A stretch of 64,000 nucleotides of DNA, taken from positions 727,626 through 791,625 of the forward strand of contig NZ_LMHS01000003.1 of the NCBI RefSeq assembly GCF_001428485.1, written 5' to 3'. The stretch is from Microbacterium sp. Root180 (GTDB lineage Bacteria; Actinomycetota; Actinomycetes; Actinomycetales; Microbacteriaceae). Positions 24,097-33,527 of the stretch are shown here, one piece after another. Every line of letters begins with the position of its first letter. Within the stretch, counting starts at the first letter, position 1. The position numbers and the translations under genes were made by a program. The notes below the pieces were generated by a model. It had not been told where the DNA came from, searched no databases, and saw only the letters and a program-made list of their open reading frames with translations.

Positions 24097-26541
24097 TCAG
24101 CCCCGCCGCTCGAGCCGGATGATGACCGCCTTGGAGGTGGGCGTGCCCGACACGTCGGCGACCGAATCGAGCGGCACGAGCACGTTCGTCTCGGGGTAGT
24201 ACGCCGCGGCGTTGCCCGGCGGCGTGTCGTACGCGACGATGCGGAACTCCTCAGCGCGGCGCTCCTGGACGGACCCGCTCGGACCCGTCCACTCCGACAC
24301 CAGGTCGACGATCTCGCCCTCGGCGAAGCCGAGACGCCGGATGTCCTTGCCGTTCACCAGCACGACGCGCCGCCCGTCGCGGATCCCTCGGTAGCGGTCG
24401 TCCTTGCCGTAGATCGTGGTGTTGTACTGGTCGTGCGAGCGCAGCGTCTGCAGCAGCAGCCGACCCCGCGGGATGCGCGGATACTCGAGCGGATTCGCGG
24501 TGAACCTGGCCTTGCCGTCGACGGTCGCGAAGCGGCGGGCATCGCGGGGGCCGTTGGGCAGGAAGAACGTACGGCCCTTCTGGATGCGGCCCTCGAAGTC
24601 CTCGAACCCGGGGATGGTCCGTTCGATGTGCCCGCGGATGAGCGCATAGTCGGCCTCGAGCGCCGCCCAATCGGCCTGCGGGACGTTGAGCGGATGCCGC
24701 ACCGCGGCGGGATCCGGGTGCTCGGGCTCGATCGCCCCGTGCTCGGGAAGACCCGCGTCGCCGGCACCGAGTCCGATACCAGCGGACGCCGTGCCCGTCG
24801 CATCGGACGCCGGGGCTGCGGCATCCGCTTCCCCGAAGACCAGCGCGCAGAGCCGCGCGACGATGGCGACCTCGCTGAGCAGGTCCTCCGAGGGTGGGGC
24901 GAGCCGGCCGCGGGACGCGTGCACGGCGCCCATCGAATCCTCGACGGTGACGCGCTGTTCGGCACCGTCGCGCCGGTCGCGGTCGGTGCGGCCGAGCGTG
25001 GGCAGGATCAGTGCACGCCGACCGGTCACGACGTGCGAGCGGTTGAGCTTCGTCGAGACATGGACGGTGAGGCCGACGCGCGCCATGCCCGCCTCGACGA
25101 CGGCGGTGTCGGGCGTGGCCGAGACGAAGTTGCCGCCCATGCCCAGGAACACCCTCACGCGGCCGTCGCGCATGGCGCGGATCGCCTCGACGGTGTCGAA
25201 GCCGTGCGCGCGCGGGGCGCGGAAAGAGAACTCGCGGTCGAGGGCGGCGAGGAACTCCTCCGCCGGCTTCTCGTAGATGCCGACGGTGCGGTCGCCCTGC
25301 ACGTTGGAGTGCCCGCGCACCGGGCAGACGCCGGCGCCCGGGCGCCCGATGCTGCCCTGCAGCAGCAGAACATTGACCACGTCGCGCAGGGTCGGCACCG
25401 AGTGCTTGTGCTGCGTCAGCCCCATCGCCCAGCACACGATGGTCGATGAGGAGGTGCGCACCTCCTCACCGATCGCGCGCAGGGTCTTCTCGGGGATCCC
25501 GCTCGCCTTCACCAGTTCCGGCCACGAGGCATCCGCCATCGCCTGCGCGTACGCCGCGAAGCCGCTGGTGTGCGCGGCGATGAACTCGTGATCGAGAACG
25601 CCGCCGTCGGCGGATTCCGCCTCGAGCAGGTGCTTGCCGATCGCCTGGAACAGCGCCTGATCGCCGCCCGATCGGATCTGCACGAACCGATCGGCCATCC
25701 TGGTGCCGCCGAACGCGACCCCGCGTATGGTCTGCGGGTTCTCGAACCGCATCAGCCCCGCTTCGGGCAGCGGGTTCACGGCGATGATCCTGGCCCCGCG
25801 CTGCTTGGCCTTCTCGAGCGCCGAAAGCATCCGAGGGTGGTTGGTTCCCGGGTTCTGCCCGGCGACGATGAGCAGATCGGCCGCGTGGATGTCCTCGATC
25901 GACACCGTGCCCTTGCCGATCCCGATCGTCTCCGTCAGTGCGGATCCGGACGACTCGTGGCACATGTTGGAGCAGTCCGGCAGGTTGTTCGTGCCGATGC
26001 CGCGCACCAGCAGCTGATAGAGGAACGCCGCTTCGTTGGAGGTGCGTCCGGACGTGTAGAACACGGCCTCGTCGGGGTCATCGAGCGTCCGGAGCTCGTC
26101 GGCGACGAGGCGCAACGCGTCGTCCCACGAGATGGCGCGATAGTGCGTGGCGCCGTCGTCGAGGACCATCGGGTGCGTCAGCCGCCCCTGCTGCCCGAGC
26201 CACCATTCGTCGTGCGCGCGCAGGTCCTCGACCGAATGGGTCGCGAAGAACTCCGGTCCGACCCGGCGCACGGTCGCCTCCTCCGCGACCGCCTTGGCCC
26301 CGTTCTCGCAGAATTCCGCGCGATGGCGCTTGTCCTCCTCGGGCCACGCGCAACCGGGACAGTCGAAGCCGTCCTTCTGGTTCACCTGCATCAGCGTCTG
26401 GACGGAGCGCGTGACACCCATCTGCTCGTGGGCGATCTGCAGCGCGTGCAGCACCGCGGGCACGCCCACGGCGACCTTCTTGGGCCGCGACACGCGCACG
26501 CGCGCCTCGTCGATGTCGGCTGTCGGGGGCTTCCTCGCCAT
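24097..26541 (-). CDS. FdhF/YdeP-family molybdopterin oxidoreductase
   Basis: An 814-residue molybdopterin enzyme of the FdhF/YdeP group. It begins with the group-typical DGFDCPGCAWP (Cys61, Cys64), then SGRTSNEAA, CSNMCHESSG, GQNPGTNHPRM, the GAGVCPVRGHSNVQGDR segment and a C-terminal dinucleotide-binding domain (SHDQYNTTIYGKDDRYRG). Proteins of this group resemble formate dehydrogenase alpha subunits; E. coli YdeP is linked to acid resistance, and the electron acceptor is generally unknown. An Ala/Gly-rich insert near residues 590-625 is likely a surface loop. It stands alone without FdhD or beta-subunit genes nearby. The start at 26541 gives the family-typical N-terminus. Confidence 0.9.
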   Translation of the reverse strand: MARKPPTADIDEARVRVSRPKKVAVGVPAVLHALQIAHEQMGVTRSVQTLMQVNQKDGFDCPGCAWPEEDKRHRAEFCENGAKAVAEEATVRRVGPEFFATHSVEDLRAHDEWWLGQQGRLTHPMVLDDGATHYRAISWDDALRLVADELRTLDDPDEAVFYTSGRTSNEAAFLYQLLVRGIGTNNLPDCSNMCHESSGSALTETIGIGKGTVSIEDIHAADLLIVAGQNPGTNHPRMLSALEKAKQRGARIIAVNPLPEAGLMRFENPQTIRGVAFGGTRMADRFVQIRSGGDQALFQAIGKHLLEAESADGGVLDHEFIAAHTSGFAAYAQAMADASWPELVKASGIPEKTLRAIGEEVRTSSSTIVCWAMGLTQHKHSVPTLRDVVNVLLLQGSIGRPGAGVCPVRGHSNVQGDRTVGIYEKPAEEFLAALDREFSFRAPRAHGFDTVEAIRAMRDGRVRVFLGMGGNFVSATPDTAVVEAGMARVGLTVHVSTKLNRSHVVTGRRALILPTLGRTDRDRRDGAEQRVTVEDSMGAVHASRGRLAPPSEDLLSEVAIVARLCALVFGEADAAAPASDATGTASAGIGLGAGDAGLPEHGAIEPEHPDPAAVRHPLNVPQADWAALEADYALIRGHIERTIPGFEDFEGRIQKGRTFFLPNGPRDARRFATVDGKARFTANPLEYPRIPRGRLLLQTLRSHDQYNTTIYGKDDRYRGIRDGRRVVLVNGKDIRRLGFAEGEIVDLVSEWTGPSGSVQERRAEEFRIVAYDTPPGNAAAYYPETNVLVPLDSVADVSGTPTSKAVIIRLERRG

Positions 26542-26672
26542 AGCGCCAGGGTACGTCCTGCTCACGCTTGTTCACCTCGGCACATCGTCGAAGCACTTCG
26601 CACCCGGTTCGCCTTTGTTGAACGGATGCCGGGATGTCGGGCGCGGTCGGCTCACCGCGGCGGAGGATGATG

Positions 26673-26688
26673 TCGTACGTATGTTCTA
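26673..26688 (+). promoter_or_regulatory. Candidate LexA (SOS) box
   Basis: TCGTACGTATGTTCTA matches the mycobacterial SOS box TCGAAC-N4-GTTCGA at 10 of 12 defined positions. It lies 12 bases before the DUF222-HNH start. Several 13E12-family DUF222-HNH genes of M. tuberculosis are known LexA targets. Confidence 0.5.
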
Positions 26689-26699
26689 AAGTCTGGAGC

Positions 26700-28013
26700 A
26701 TGACAATCCTCGCAGATGACCCGGGCCAGCTTCCCGATGGTCCTGCGCCGGGGTGGGCGCCGCCGGTGCCCGACGATGTGGAGCTCGTGACCGAGGTGGC
26801 GGGAATGCTGTCGGTGTTCGCTGCCGAGCACCTCGTGCGCGTCGACGCGCTGCGTCGTCGGGCTCTGGCCGATGGCACGCGCTACGGCGGTGGCGCCGCC
26901 GACATCGTGGAGCGATCGGTGAGACTCGAGCTCGCGGCGGCGCTGCGCATCACCGAGGCCGCGGCGGGGATGCTGCTCGCGCAGGCGGAGGCGATGGTTT
27001 CGCGGTATCCGGGGGCACTCGCGTCGCTGGGTCACGCGGGCATGACGGAGCGCCATGCGCGCACTTTGGTGGACCTGTTGGATGCCGCATCCCCCGAGGT
27101 GCGGGACCGGCTCGTCGAGCGGGCGATCGCACTCGCTGAGGAGCTGCCGGTAGGGTCGTTTCGCCGTCAGCTCCAACGGCTCATCGAGACCGAGGAGTCG
27201 GCGACGCTGACCGAGCGGCACGCGCGCGAGCTGGCGCAGCGGCGCGTCGTGATCGAGCCCGCGGCAGAGGGGATGGCATGGCTGCACGCCTACCTGCCCG
27301 CGGTCGAGGCGCACGCGATCCATGACCGGATCACCCGGATGGCGAAGGTGATCAACGCCCACCCGGAAGAGACCCGAACGCTGGACCAGACGCGCACTGA
27401 CGTGCTCGCCGACCTGCTGATCGAAGGACGCACCGACGCGCACCCGGCCGAGGCTCGAGGAATCCGCGCGACGGTCGCGGTTACCGTGCCCGTGCTGGCG
27501 CTGTTGGCGGACGATGACGAGCACCGCCATGCTCAGGGCCTTGCGCCGGCCACGGTCGAGGGCGTCGGGCCGATCCCGCTGGACAGGGCGCGGGAGCTGT
27601 GCGGCGGCGACGCCGGGTGGATGCGTGTCCTCACCGACGCTGAGACCGGGATGGTGCTTTCGGTGAGCCGGACCCAGTACCGGCCGCCGGCGGCGCTGCG
27701 CAAACTCATCCGGTGGCGGGCCGAGCGATGTATGGCACCCGGCTGCGGCATTCCGGCATCAAGGTGTCAGATCGATCACAACATCGCATGGGAACACGGC
27801 GGACACACCAGCCTCGACAACCACGCGCGCCTGTGCACCGGGCACCATACCGTCAAGCACCACGGCGGGTGGTCGGTGGATCATCTCCCCGAAGAGGGCG
27901 GCACGCTGCTGTGGACTTCGCCCGCCGGGCGCCGGTACCTCGTGAAACCCGAGCGGCCCGTCCCCGTGTTCCGGCCGGCGGGACCGCCCGGCGGATCCGA
28001 CGTCCCGTTCTAG
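26700..28013 (+). CDS. DUF222 / HNH endonuclease domain protein (13E12 repeat family)
   Basis: A 437-residue protein. The helical DUF222 region (about residues 30-330) is followed by an HNH nuclease domain with CMAPGCGIPASRCQIDHNI and ARLCTGHHTVKHH, giving the paired Cys and HNH residues. These proteins are abundant in actinobacteria; their biology is poorly known, but an SOS-induced nuclease role is suggested by known LexA control of relatives. The start at 26700 has GGAG only one base before it; an earlier ATG at 26667 follows GGAGG directly. The LexA-like box overlaps that alternative start, which favours 26700. Confidence 0.9.
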   Translation: MTILADDPGQLPDGPAPGWAPPVPDDVELVTEVAGMLSVFAAEHLVRVDALRRRALADGTRYGGGAADIVERSVRLELAAALRITEAAAGMLLAQAEAMVSRYPGALASLGHAGMTERHARTLVDLLDAASPEVRDRLVERAIALAEELPVGSFRRQLQRLIETEESATLTERHARELAQRRVVIEPAAEGMAWLHAYLPAVEAHAIHDRITRMAKVINAHPEETRTLDQTRTDVLADLLIEGRTDAHPAEARGIRATVAVTVPVLALLADDDEHRHAQGLAPATVEGVGPIPLDRARELCGGDAGWMRVLTDAETGMVLSVSRTQYRPPAALRKLIRWRAERCMAPGCGIPASRCQIDHNIAWEHGGHTSLDNHARLCTGHHTVKHHGGWSVDHLPEEGGTLLWTSPAGRRYLVKPERPVPVFRPAGPPGGSDVPF

Positions 28014-28230
28014 CGCGAGCGGTCGGCATGAACGTCGGCACGGATCACCGCCATCCGGCCGTGGATCCGGTCGTCCGCGCACTCTCGGCGCGCAGCGTCA
28101 GGCGCGGAAGCGCTGGACGATCGCTCCGATGCCCTCGATCCGATGCCGGTCGCCGCGGGAGCAGGCGTGTGATCCGTACCGGACACTCTCGTCCGGATGT
28201 CGGTATGCTGAGCCCGCACAAGGAGGTCCG

Positions 28231-29145
28231 ATGGACATCGAGCAGGTGCTCCCGGAATTGCGCGAGCCGATGAAGCGCGCCCAGATCTCGGCCCCCCGGT
28301 GGCTCGTGCGGGCCGCGGTGCGGGTGATGCCGGTGCCGAAGTCCGATGCCGTCAGGGTCTCGACGGCGCGCGCCGGGTCGGTGCGGCTGCGGATCTACAC
28401 GCCGCAGCGATCGCGCAGCGGTGCCGGGATGCTGTGGATCCACGGCGGCGGCCTGCTCTTCGGCGACGCCCGGCAGGACGAAGCGCTCTGCCTGTCGACG
28501 GCCGAACGGCTCGGGGCGATCATCGTCTCGGCGAACTACCGCTTCGCGCCGGAGCATCCGTTTCCCGCGGCTCACGACGATGTGCGCGCCGCGTGGACCT
28601 GGTTCCTCGACCATGCCCCCGACCTCGGCGTCGATGTCGGCCGGATCGCCGTCGGCGGCGAGAGCGCCGGCGGAGGACTGGCCGCCGGGCTGGTCCAGCG
28701 CATCCACGATGACGGGGGGACGCAGCCGAGCGCTCAGTGGCTCTTCGCGCCGATGCTCGACGATCGCACCGCGGCCGACCGGGAGCACGACGGCGTCGAC
28801 CACCTCATCTGGAACAACACCTCCAATCGCGAAGGCTGGGCCGGCTACCTCGGCACGGAGCCAGGGGCGGACGCGGTGCCCGCGTACGCCGCGCCCGGAA
28901 GGCGTGAAGACCTCTCCGGGCTTCCGCCCGCGTTCCTCACGTGGACCGACATCGAGCTGTTCGCCGAGGAGGACCGCGCCTACGCCGACGCTCTCCGCCG
29001 CGCCGGCGTTCCCGTGACGACCGACGTCGTCGCGGGCGCCGTCCACGGCTTCGAGAACTGGGCGAAGGACACCCCGGTCGCGAAAGCGCTCATCGAGCGC
29101 GCGCAGGACTGGCTGGCGGGCGCCCTCGACGCCGAGCCGGAGTAA
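28231..29145 (+). CDS. Alpha/beta hydrolase, HSL-type esterase
   Basis: A 304-residue esterase of the hormone-sensitive-lipase group. The oxyanion motif HGGG lies at residues 71-74, the nucleophile Ser145 in GESAGG, and the acid and base in TDIELFAEED and VHGFE near the C-terminus. It hydrolyses esters of small acids; the substrate is unknown. AAGGAGG lies 4 bases before the ATG. The 217 bases upstream (28014-28230) hold no gene I can support. It converges with the MFS gene. Confidence 0.9.
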   Translation: MDIEQVLPELREPMKRAQISAPRWLVRAAVRVMPVPKSDAVRVSTARAGSVRLRIYTPQRSRSGAGMLWIHGGGLLFGDARQDEALCLSTAERLGAIIVSANYRFAPEHPFPAAHDDVRAAWTWFLDHAPDLGVDVGRIAVGGESAGGGLAAGLVQRIHDDGGTQPSAQWLFAPMLDDRTAADREHDGVDHLIWNNTSNREGWAGYLGTEPGADAVPAYAAPGRREDLSGLPPAFLTWTDIELFAEEDRAYADALRRAGVPVTTDVVAGAVHGFENWAKDTPVAKALIERAQDWLAGALDAEPE

Positions 29146-29168
29146 CCGCCGGCCGGCAGGCGTGTCGA

Positions 29169-29218
29169 GAGCGGGGATCGTCCACACGTCGCGCCACGGT
29201 CGGCGGCCGACCCCGCTC
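29169..29218. terminator. Possible bidirectional hairpin between convergent genes
   Basis: GAGCGGGG (29169-29176) can pair with CCCCGCTC (29211-29218) across a 34-base loop, in the gap between the esterase and MFS stops. There is no T-run and the loop is long, so a terminator role is tentative. Confidence 0.3.
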
Positions 29219-30437
29219 AGCGCCGATCGCCGGCGGCGGTGGGCCGGAGGGCGAGGATCGCGAGCACCGCCGAGACGACGCACATCCCGATGACCGCCGT
29301 GAGGAAGCCGAGCCAGCCGATGCCGGTGAAGACGAAGCCGAGGCACCAGCCGAAGAGGCTCGACCCGACGTAGTAGCCGAGGTAGTAGAGGGAGGATGCC
29401 TGCGCCCGGGTGTCGCGGCGGGCTGCGGCGGGCGCCCAGCCCGACGCGACGGCATGCGCTGCGAAGAAGCCTCCGGTGTAGAGCAGGAGCCCGGCCACCA
29501 CGATCCAGACGGCGGGGACCATCATGAGAGCGGCGCCGCTGATCATCACGCCGATGCCGCCGATCAGCACGCCGAGTCGTCCGTGACGGGAGGCCAGGAT
29601 GCCGGCCCACGGCGACGAGACGGTCCCGGCGAGGTACGCGAGGAAGAGCAGCGTCACCAGTGACGCCGGCAGCGAGAACGGCGGCGCGCTGAGATGGAAG
29701 CCGAGGTAGTTGTAGACCGCGACGAATGCGCCCATGAGGAGGAAGCCCTGGGCGTAGAGCGCGAGCTGCATGGGCGTGCGCAGGTTCACGGCGATCCGCC
29801 CGGCGATGCCCGCTCCCCCCTCGGCGTGGAAGCGTCCGGGATGGAAGCCCCGTGCGCGCGGGATGAGCACGAGGAAGGCCACCGCCGCCCCCACGCAGAG
29901 CGCGGAGGCCGCCCACATGCCGACTCTCCAGTCGCCGACCTCGGCCGCGAATCCCGAGACGACGCGGCCCGACAGGCCGCCCACGGTCGTGCCCGCGATG
30001 TAGCTGCCTGCGGCGGCGGCCACGTGCCGGGCATCCACTTCCTCGCTCAGGTAGGCGAGCGCGATCGCGGGAACCGCACCCAGTGCCACCCCCTCGAGGA
30101 GGCGCACGCCGAGCAGCACCGTGCCGTCGGGGCTGAAGGGTGCGAGGATCCCGAGGATCGTCGCGGCGACGAGGCCGATCGCCATCGCGGGGACGCGGCC
30201 GATGCGATCGGCGATGAGAGACCACGGGATCACGGCAGCCGCGAGGCCGAGCGTCGACGCCGACACGGCCAGGGACGCGGTGGCCGGCGACACGTCTAGC
30301 GTCTCCGAGATGAGCGGGAGCACGGGCTGCGGCGAGTACAGCTGCGCGAACGTCGCGATGCCCGCGAAGAACAGGGCGACGAGCAGCCGCCGATACTCGC
30401 GGCTGCCCGAAACATGGCCCATGAAGCCATCCGACAT
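29217..30437 (-). CDS. MFS transporter
   Basis: A 406-residue protein with about 12 transmembrane helices. It shows the YnfM/CynX-like start (LFFAGIATFAQLYSPQPVLP) and the MFS motif ADRIGRVPAM after helix 2. Such transporters export or import small molecules by proton exchange. GGGAG precedes the ATG at 30437. It lies 29 bases downstream of the malate/tartrate-type dehydrogenase gene in the same direction, so it may belong to the same operon, perhaps as exporter of a product. Confidence 0.9.
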   Translation of the reverse strand: MSDGFMGHVSGSREYRRLLVALFFAGIATFAQLYSPQPVLPLISETLDVSPATASLAVSASTLGLAAAVIPWSLIADRIGRVPAMAIGLVAATILGILAPFSPDGTVLLGVRLLEGVALGAVPAIALAYLSEEVDARHVAAAAGSYIAGTTVGGLSGRVVSGFAAEVGDWRVGMWAASALCVGAAVAFLVLIPRARGFHPGRFHAEGGAGIAGRIAVNLRTPMQLALYAQGFLLMGAFVAVYNYLGFHLSAPPFSLPASLVTLLFLAYLAGTVSSPWAGILASRHGRLGVLIGGIGVMISGAALMMVPAVWIVVAGLLLYTGGFFAAHAVASGWAPAAARRDTRAQASSLYYLGYYVGSSLFGWCLGFVFTGIGWLGFLTAVIGMCVVSAVLAILALRPTAAGDRR

Positions 30438-30466
30438 GACTGTGACTCCCGTCGGGCGCAGCGGCG

Positions 30467-31546
30467 TCAGCGTACGGCGTCCGAGATCGCGCGGGCGAGC
30501 GAGTCGGTCGCGCCTCGTCCGCCGATGTCGGGGGTGAGCACGTCGGGGTCTCCCGCAGCGAGCACATCCTCGACCGCCGTGAGGATCGCCGTCGCCGCGT
30601 CGGAGTGGCCGAGGTGATCGAGCATCATCGCGCCGCACCAGATCTGGCCGATCGGGTTCGCGATCCCCTTGCCGGCGATGTCGGGGGCGGAGCCGTGGAC
30701 GGGCTCGAAGAGACTCGGGAAGATACCCTCGGGGTTGATGTTCGCGCTCGGGGCCACGCCGATCGTTCCCGTGCACGCAGGCCCCAGGTCGGAGAGGATG
30801 TCGCCGAAGAGGTTGCTCGCCACCACCACGTCGAACCAGTCGGGATGCAGCACGAAGTTCGCGGCGAGGATGTCGATGTGGAACTGGTCGCGCGTGATCT
30901 CCGGATACTGCGCACCCATCGCGGCGAACCGCTCGTCCCAGTAGGGCATCGAGATGGTGATGCCGTTGCTCTTCGTCGCCGACGTGACCTTGCGCCGGTC
31001 GCGGCGCTCGGCCAGCTCGAAGGCGTAGCGCAGCACGCGATCGACGCCCGTGCGGGTCATGACCGTCTGCTGCACGACGACCTCACGGTCGGTGCCGTCG
31101 AAGATCCGCCCGCCGATCGAGGAGTACTCGCCCTCGGTGTTCTCACGCACGACCACGAAGTCGATGTCGCCCGGGCCACGACCGGTGAGCGGGCTCGGGA
31201 TGCCGGGAAGCAGCCGGCAGGGGCGGAGGCTGATGTACTGATCGAACCGGCGCCGGAACTGGATGAGACTCCCCCACAGCGACACGTGGTCGGGCACCAC
31301 CTCCGGCCAGCCCACGGCACCGAAGAAGATGGCGTCGAACCCGCTGAGCGTCTCGAACCAGTCGTCGGGCAGCATCTTCCCGTGCTCGAGCCAGTAGTCG
31401 GCCGAGGCGAAGCCGAAGTGCTCGTACTCCAGCGGCACGCCGTAGCGTGCGGCCGCGGATCTGAGCACGGCCAGGCCTGCGGGCACGACCTCCTTGCCGA
31501 TTCCGTCGCCGGGGATCACAGCGATCCGGTGGGCGGTTGCGCTCAC
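30467..31546 (-). CDS. D-malate/tartrate-type decarboxylating dehydrogenase
   Basis: A 359-residue enzyme of the isocitrate/isopropylmalate dehydrogenase family. It contains IAVIPGDGIGKEVVP at the start, the substrate Arg segment QYISLRPCRLLPG, VRENTEGEYS, the metal Asp residues in SNLFGDILSDLGP, and the NAD site FEPVHGSAPDIAG, all matching the TtuC/DmlA branch (about 360 residues). It oxidises and decarboxylates a 2-hydroxy acid with NAD and Mn/Mg. GTG at 31546 overlaps the stop of the ABC ATPase gene by GTGA, so the enzyme is co-translated with the peptide-type importer, which suggests it acts on an imported compound or on its product. Confidence 0.88.
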   Translation of the reverse strand: MSATAHRIAVIPGDGIGKEVVPAGLAVLRSAAARYGVPLEYEHFGFASADYWLEHGKMLPDDWFETLSGFDAIFFGAVGWPEVVPDHVSLWGSLIQFRRRFDQYISLRPCRLLPGIPSPLTGRGPGDIDFVVVRENTEGEYSSIGGRIFDGTDREVVVQQTVMTRTGVDRVLRYAFELAERRDRRKVTSATKSNGITISMPYWDERFAAMGAQYPEITRDQFHIDILAANFVLHPDWFDVVVASNLFGDILSDLGPACTGTIGVAPSANINPEGIFPSLFEPVHGSAPDIAGKGIANPIGQIWCGAMMLDHLGHSDAATAILTAVEDVLAAGDPDVLTPDIGGRGATDSLARAISDAVR

Positions 31547-32526
31547 ACCACGTTCCTTTCCGCGGGATAGTGACAGGCGACGCGATGCCCGTCGCCCTGG
31601 TCCAAGAGCGGCGGCTCCTCGGCCGCGCACAGGTCGGTCGCCTTCCAGCAGCGGGTGCGGAAGCGGCATCCCGAAGGCGGGGAGACCGGGCTCGGCACGT
31701 CTCCCGTGAGGACGATCCGCTCCCGTGCGCGTTCGATGCGCGGATCGGGCACGGGGATGGCCGAGAGGAGCGCCTGCGTGTACGGATGCATCGGTCGCTC
31801 GTACAGCGCATCGACCGGCGCCTCTTCGATGAGCTTGCCCAGGTACATGACGCCGACGCGATCACTCAGGTGCCGGACGACCGAGAGATCGTGCGCGATG
31901 AAGAGGTACGTGAGTCCGAGGTCGCGCTGCAGGTCGTCCAGGAGATTGAGGACGCCCGCCTGGACGCTCACGTCGAGTGCGCTCACCGGCTCGTCGAGGA
32001 CGATGACCTCCGGCTCGACCGCCAGCGCCCGGGCGATGCCCACCCGCTGGCGCTGACCGCCCGAGAACTCGTGTGGATAGCGGTCGGCGTGCGCCGGGTT
32101 GAGGCCCACCATGTCCAGCAGCTCCAGGACGCGGTCGGACTGCCGTCCCTTGTGAAGTCCGTGGATCGCGAGCGGCTCGGCCAGGGCATCGCGGACGGAC
32201 TTGCGCGGGTTGAGCGACGCGTACGGATCCTGGAAGACGAACTGGATGCGCCGGCGCAGCGCCCGCAGCCGGGTGCCGTGCATGCGCGTGATGTCGTCGT
32301 CGTCGAGACGGATGCGCCCGGCCGTCGACGACTGGAGCTTCGCCACGCTGCGCCCGAACGAGGACTTGCCGCACCCGGACTCGCCGACGAGTCCGAAGGT
32401 GGTGCCGCCGGGCACCGTGAGGCTCACATCGGAGACGGCATGGACGACCTCGGTCCCGCGCCGGAACAGTCCGCCACCGACCGGGTACTCCTTGACGAGT
32501 CCGTCGACCGCCAGCGTCGTGCTCAC
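31543..32526 (-). CDS. Oligopeptide/dipeptide ABC transporter ATPase (OppF/DppF type)
   Basis: A 327-residue ATPase. Walker A GESGCGKS lies at 48-55, the signature is EFSGGQRQRV, and Walker B is VIVLDEPVSALD. The C-terminal Opp/Dpp extension carries CRFRTRC with clustered cysteines, typical of this family. GTG at 32526 overlaps the previous stop by GTGA. It is the second ATPase of the importer spanning 31543-37104. Confidence 0.92.
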   Translation of the reverse strand: MSTTLAVDGLVKEYPVGGGLFRRGTEVVHAVSDVSLTVPGGTTFGLVGESGCGKSSFGRSVAKLQSSTAGRIRLDDDDITRMHGTRLRALRRRIQFVFQDPYASLNPRKSVRDALAEPLAIHGLHKGRQSDRVLELLDMVGLNPAHADRYPHEFSGGQRQRVGIARALAVEPEVIVLDEPVSALDVSVQAGVLNLLDDLQRDLGLTYLFIAHDLSVVRHLSDRVGVMYLGKLIEEAPVDALYERPMHPYTQALLSAIPVPDPRIERARERIVLTGDVPSPVSPPSGCRFRTRCWKATDLCAAEEPPLLDQGDGHRVACHYPAERNVV

Positions 32527-33527
32527 TGCAGCTCCTCTTTCCACTCGCCGACGCGCACGCAGCTGGCCGTGTGCGTTCCCCCCACGTTCACCGGCGGCGG
32601 TACGACGACGTCGCACCGTCCCGCGACCGCGTATGCGCACCGCGGGGCGAACCGGCATCCTTCCGGCCACCGCGTGGCCACGGGAGGCTGCCCGGGAATC
32701 TGATAGAGCCGCTCGTCACGCGACGAGCGGCGATCGAGGCGCGGCAGCGAGGCGAGGAGGCCCGCCGTGTACGGGTGGGCGGTCTCGTAGAACAGAGGGT
32801 CGACGTCGGCGGCTTCCACGACTCCGCCCGCATACATCACGACGACGCGATCGGCGATGCCCGCGACGACGCCGAGATCGTGCGTGATCACGACGACCGT
32901 CGTGCCCGTGCGCTGCTGGACCTCGCGGAGCACTTCGAGCACCTGCGCCTGCACGGTGACGTCCAGTGCCGTCGTCGGCTCGTCGGCGATCAGCAGATCG
33001 GGTTCGTTCGCGATGCTCATCGCGATCATGACGCGCTGCCGCATGCCGCCCGAGAACTCGTGCGGGTACCGCTCGATCCGCTTCTCGGGAGCCGGGATGC
33101 CGACGAGCCCGAGGAGCTCGATGGCCCGCGCCCGGCGCTGCTCGCGCGTGGTCTCGGGGCGGTGCACGCGGACCGCCTCGATGAGCTGATCGCCGACCGT
33201 CACGACGGGGTTGAGCGCCGTCAGCGCGTCCTGGAACACGATCGCGACGTCGTTGCCGCGAATCTCTCGCAGGTCGTCGTCGGACAGTCCGACCAGCTCA
33301 CGACCCCGCAGGCGGATGGATCCCGTCACGATGGCGTTCTTCGGCAGGATGCCCATGATCGCCATGGCCGTCATGGACTTGCCGGAGCCGGACTCCCCCA
33401 CGATGCCGAGGGTTTCGCCGGCGTGGAGCGAGAACGAGATGTTCTCGATCGCCCGAGCGGCACCGGCGTCGGTGGGGAAGGTGACCGAGAGGTTCTCGAC
33501 CTCGAGGAGCGGGATCGCGGCGTTCAC
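32523..33527 (-). CDS. Oligopeptide/dipeptide ABC transporter ATPase (OppD/DppD type)
   Basis: A 334-residue ATPase. Walker A GESGSGKS lies at 44-51, the signature is EFSGGMRQRV, and Walker B is LLIADEPTTALD, with the C-terminal CRFAPRC Opp motif. GTG at 33527 overlaps the permease stop by GTGA. It hydrolyses ATP on the cytoplasmic face to drive import by the adjacent permeases. Confidence 0.92.
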   Translation of the reverse strand: MNAAIPLLEVENLSVTFPTDAGAARAIENISFSLHAGETLGIVGESGSGKSMTAMAIMGILPKNAIVTGSIRLRGRELVGLSDDDLREIRGNDVAIVFQDALTALNPVVTVGDQLIEAVRVHRPETTREQRRARAIELLGLVGIPAPEKRIERYPHEFSGGMRQRVMIAMSIANEPDLLIADEPTTALDVTVQAQVLEVLREVQQRTGTTVVVITHDLGVVAGIADRVVVMYAGGVVEAADVDPLFYETAHPYTAGLLASLPRLDRRSSRDERLYQIPGQPPVATRWPEGCRFAPRCAYAVAGRCDVVVPPPVNVGGTHTASCVRVGEWKEELQ

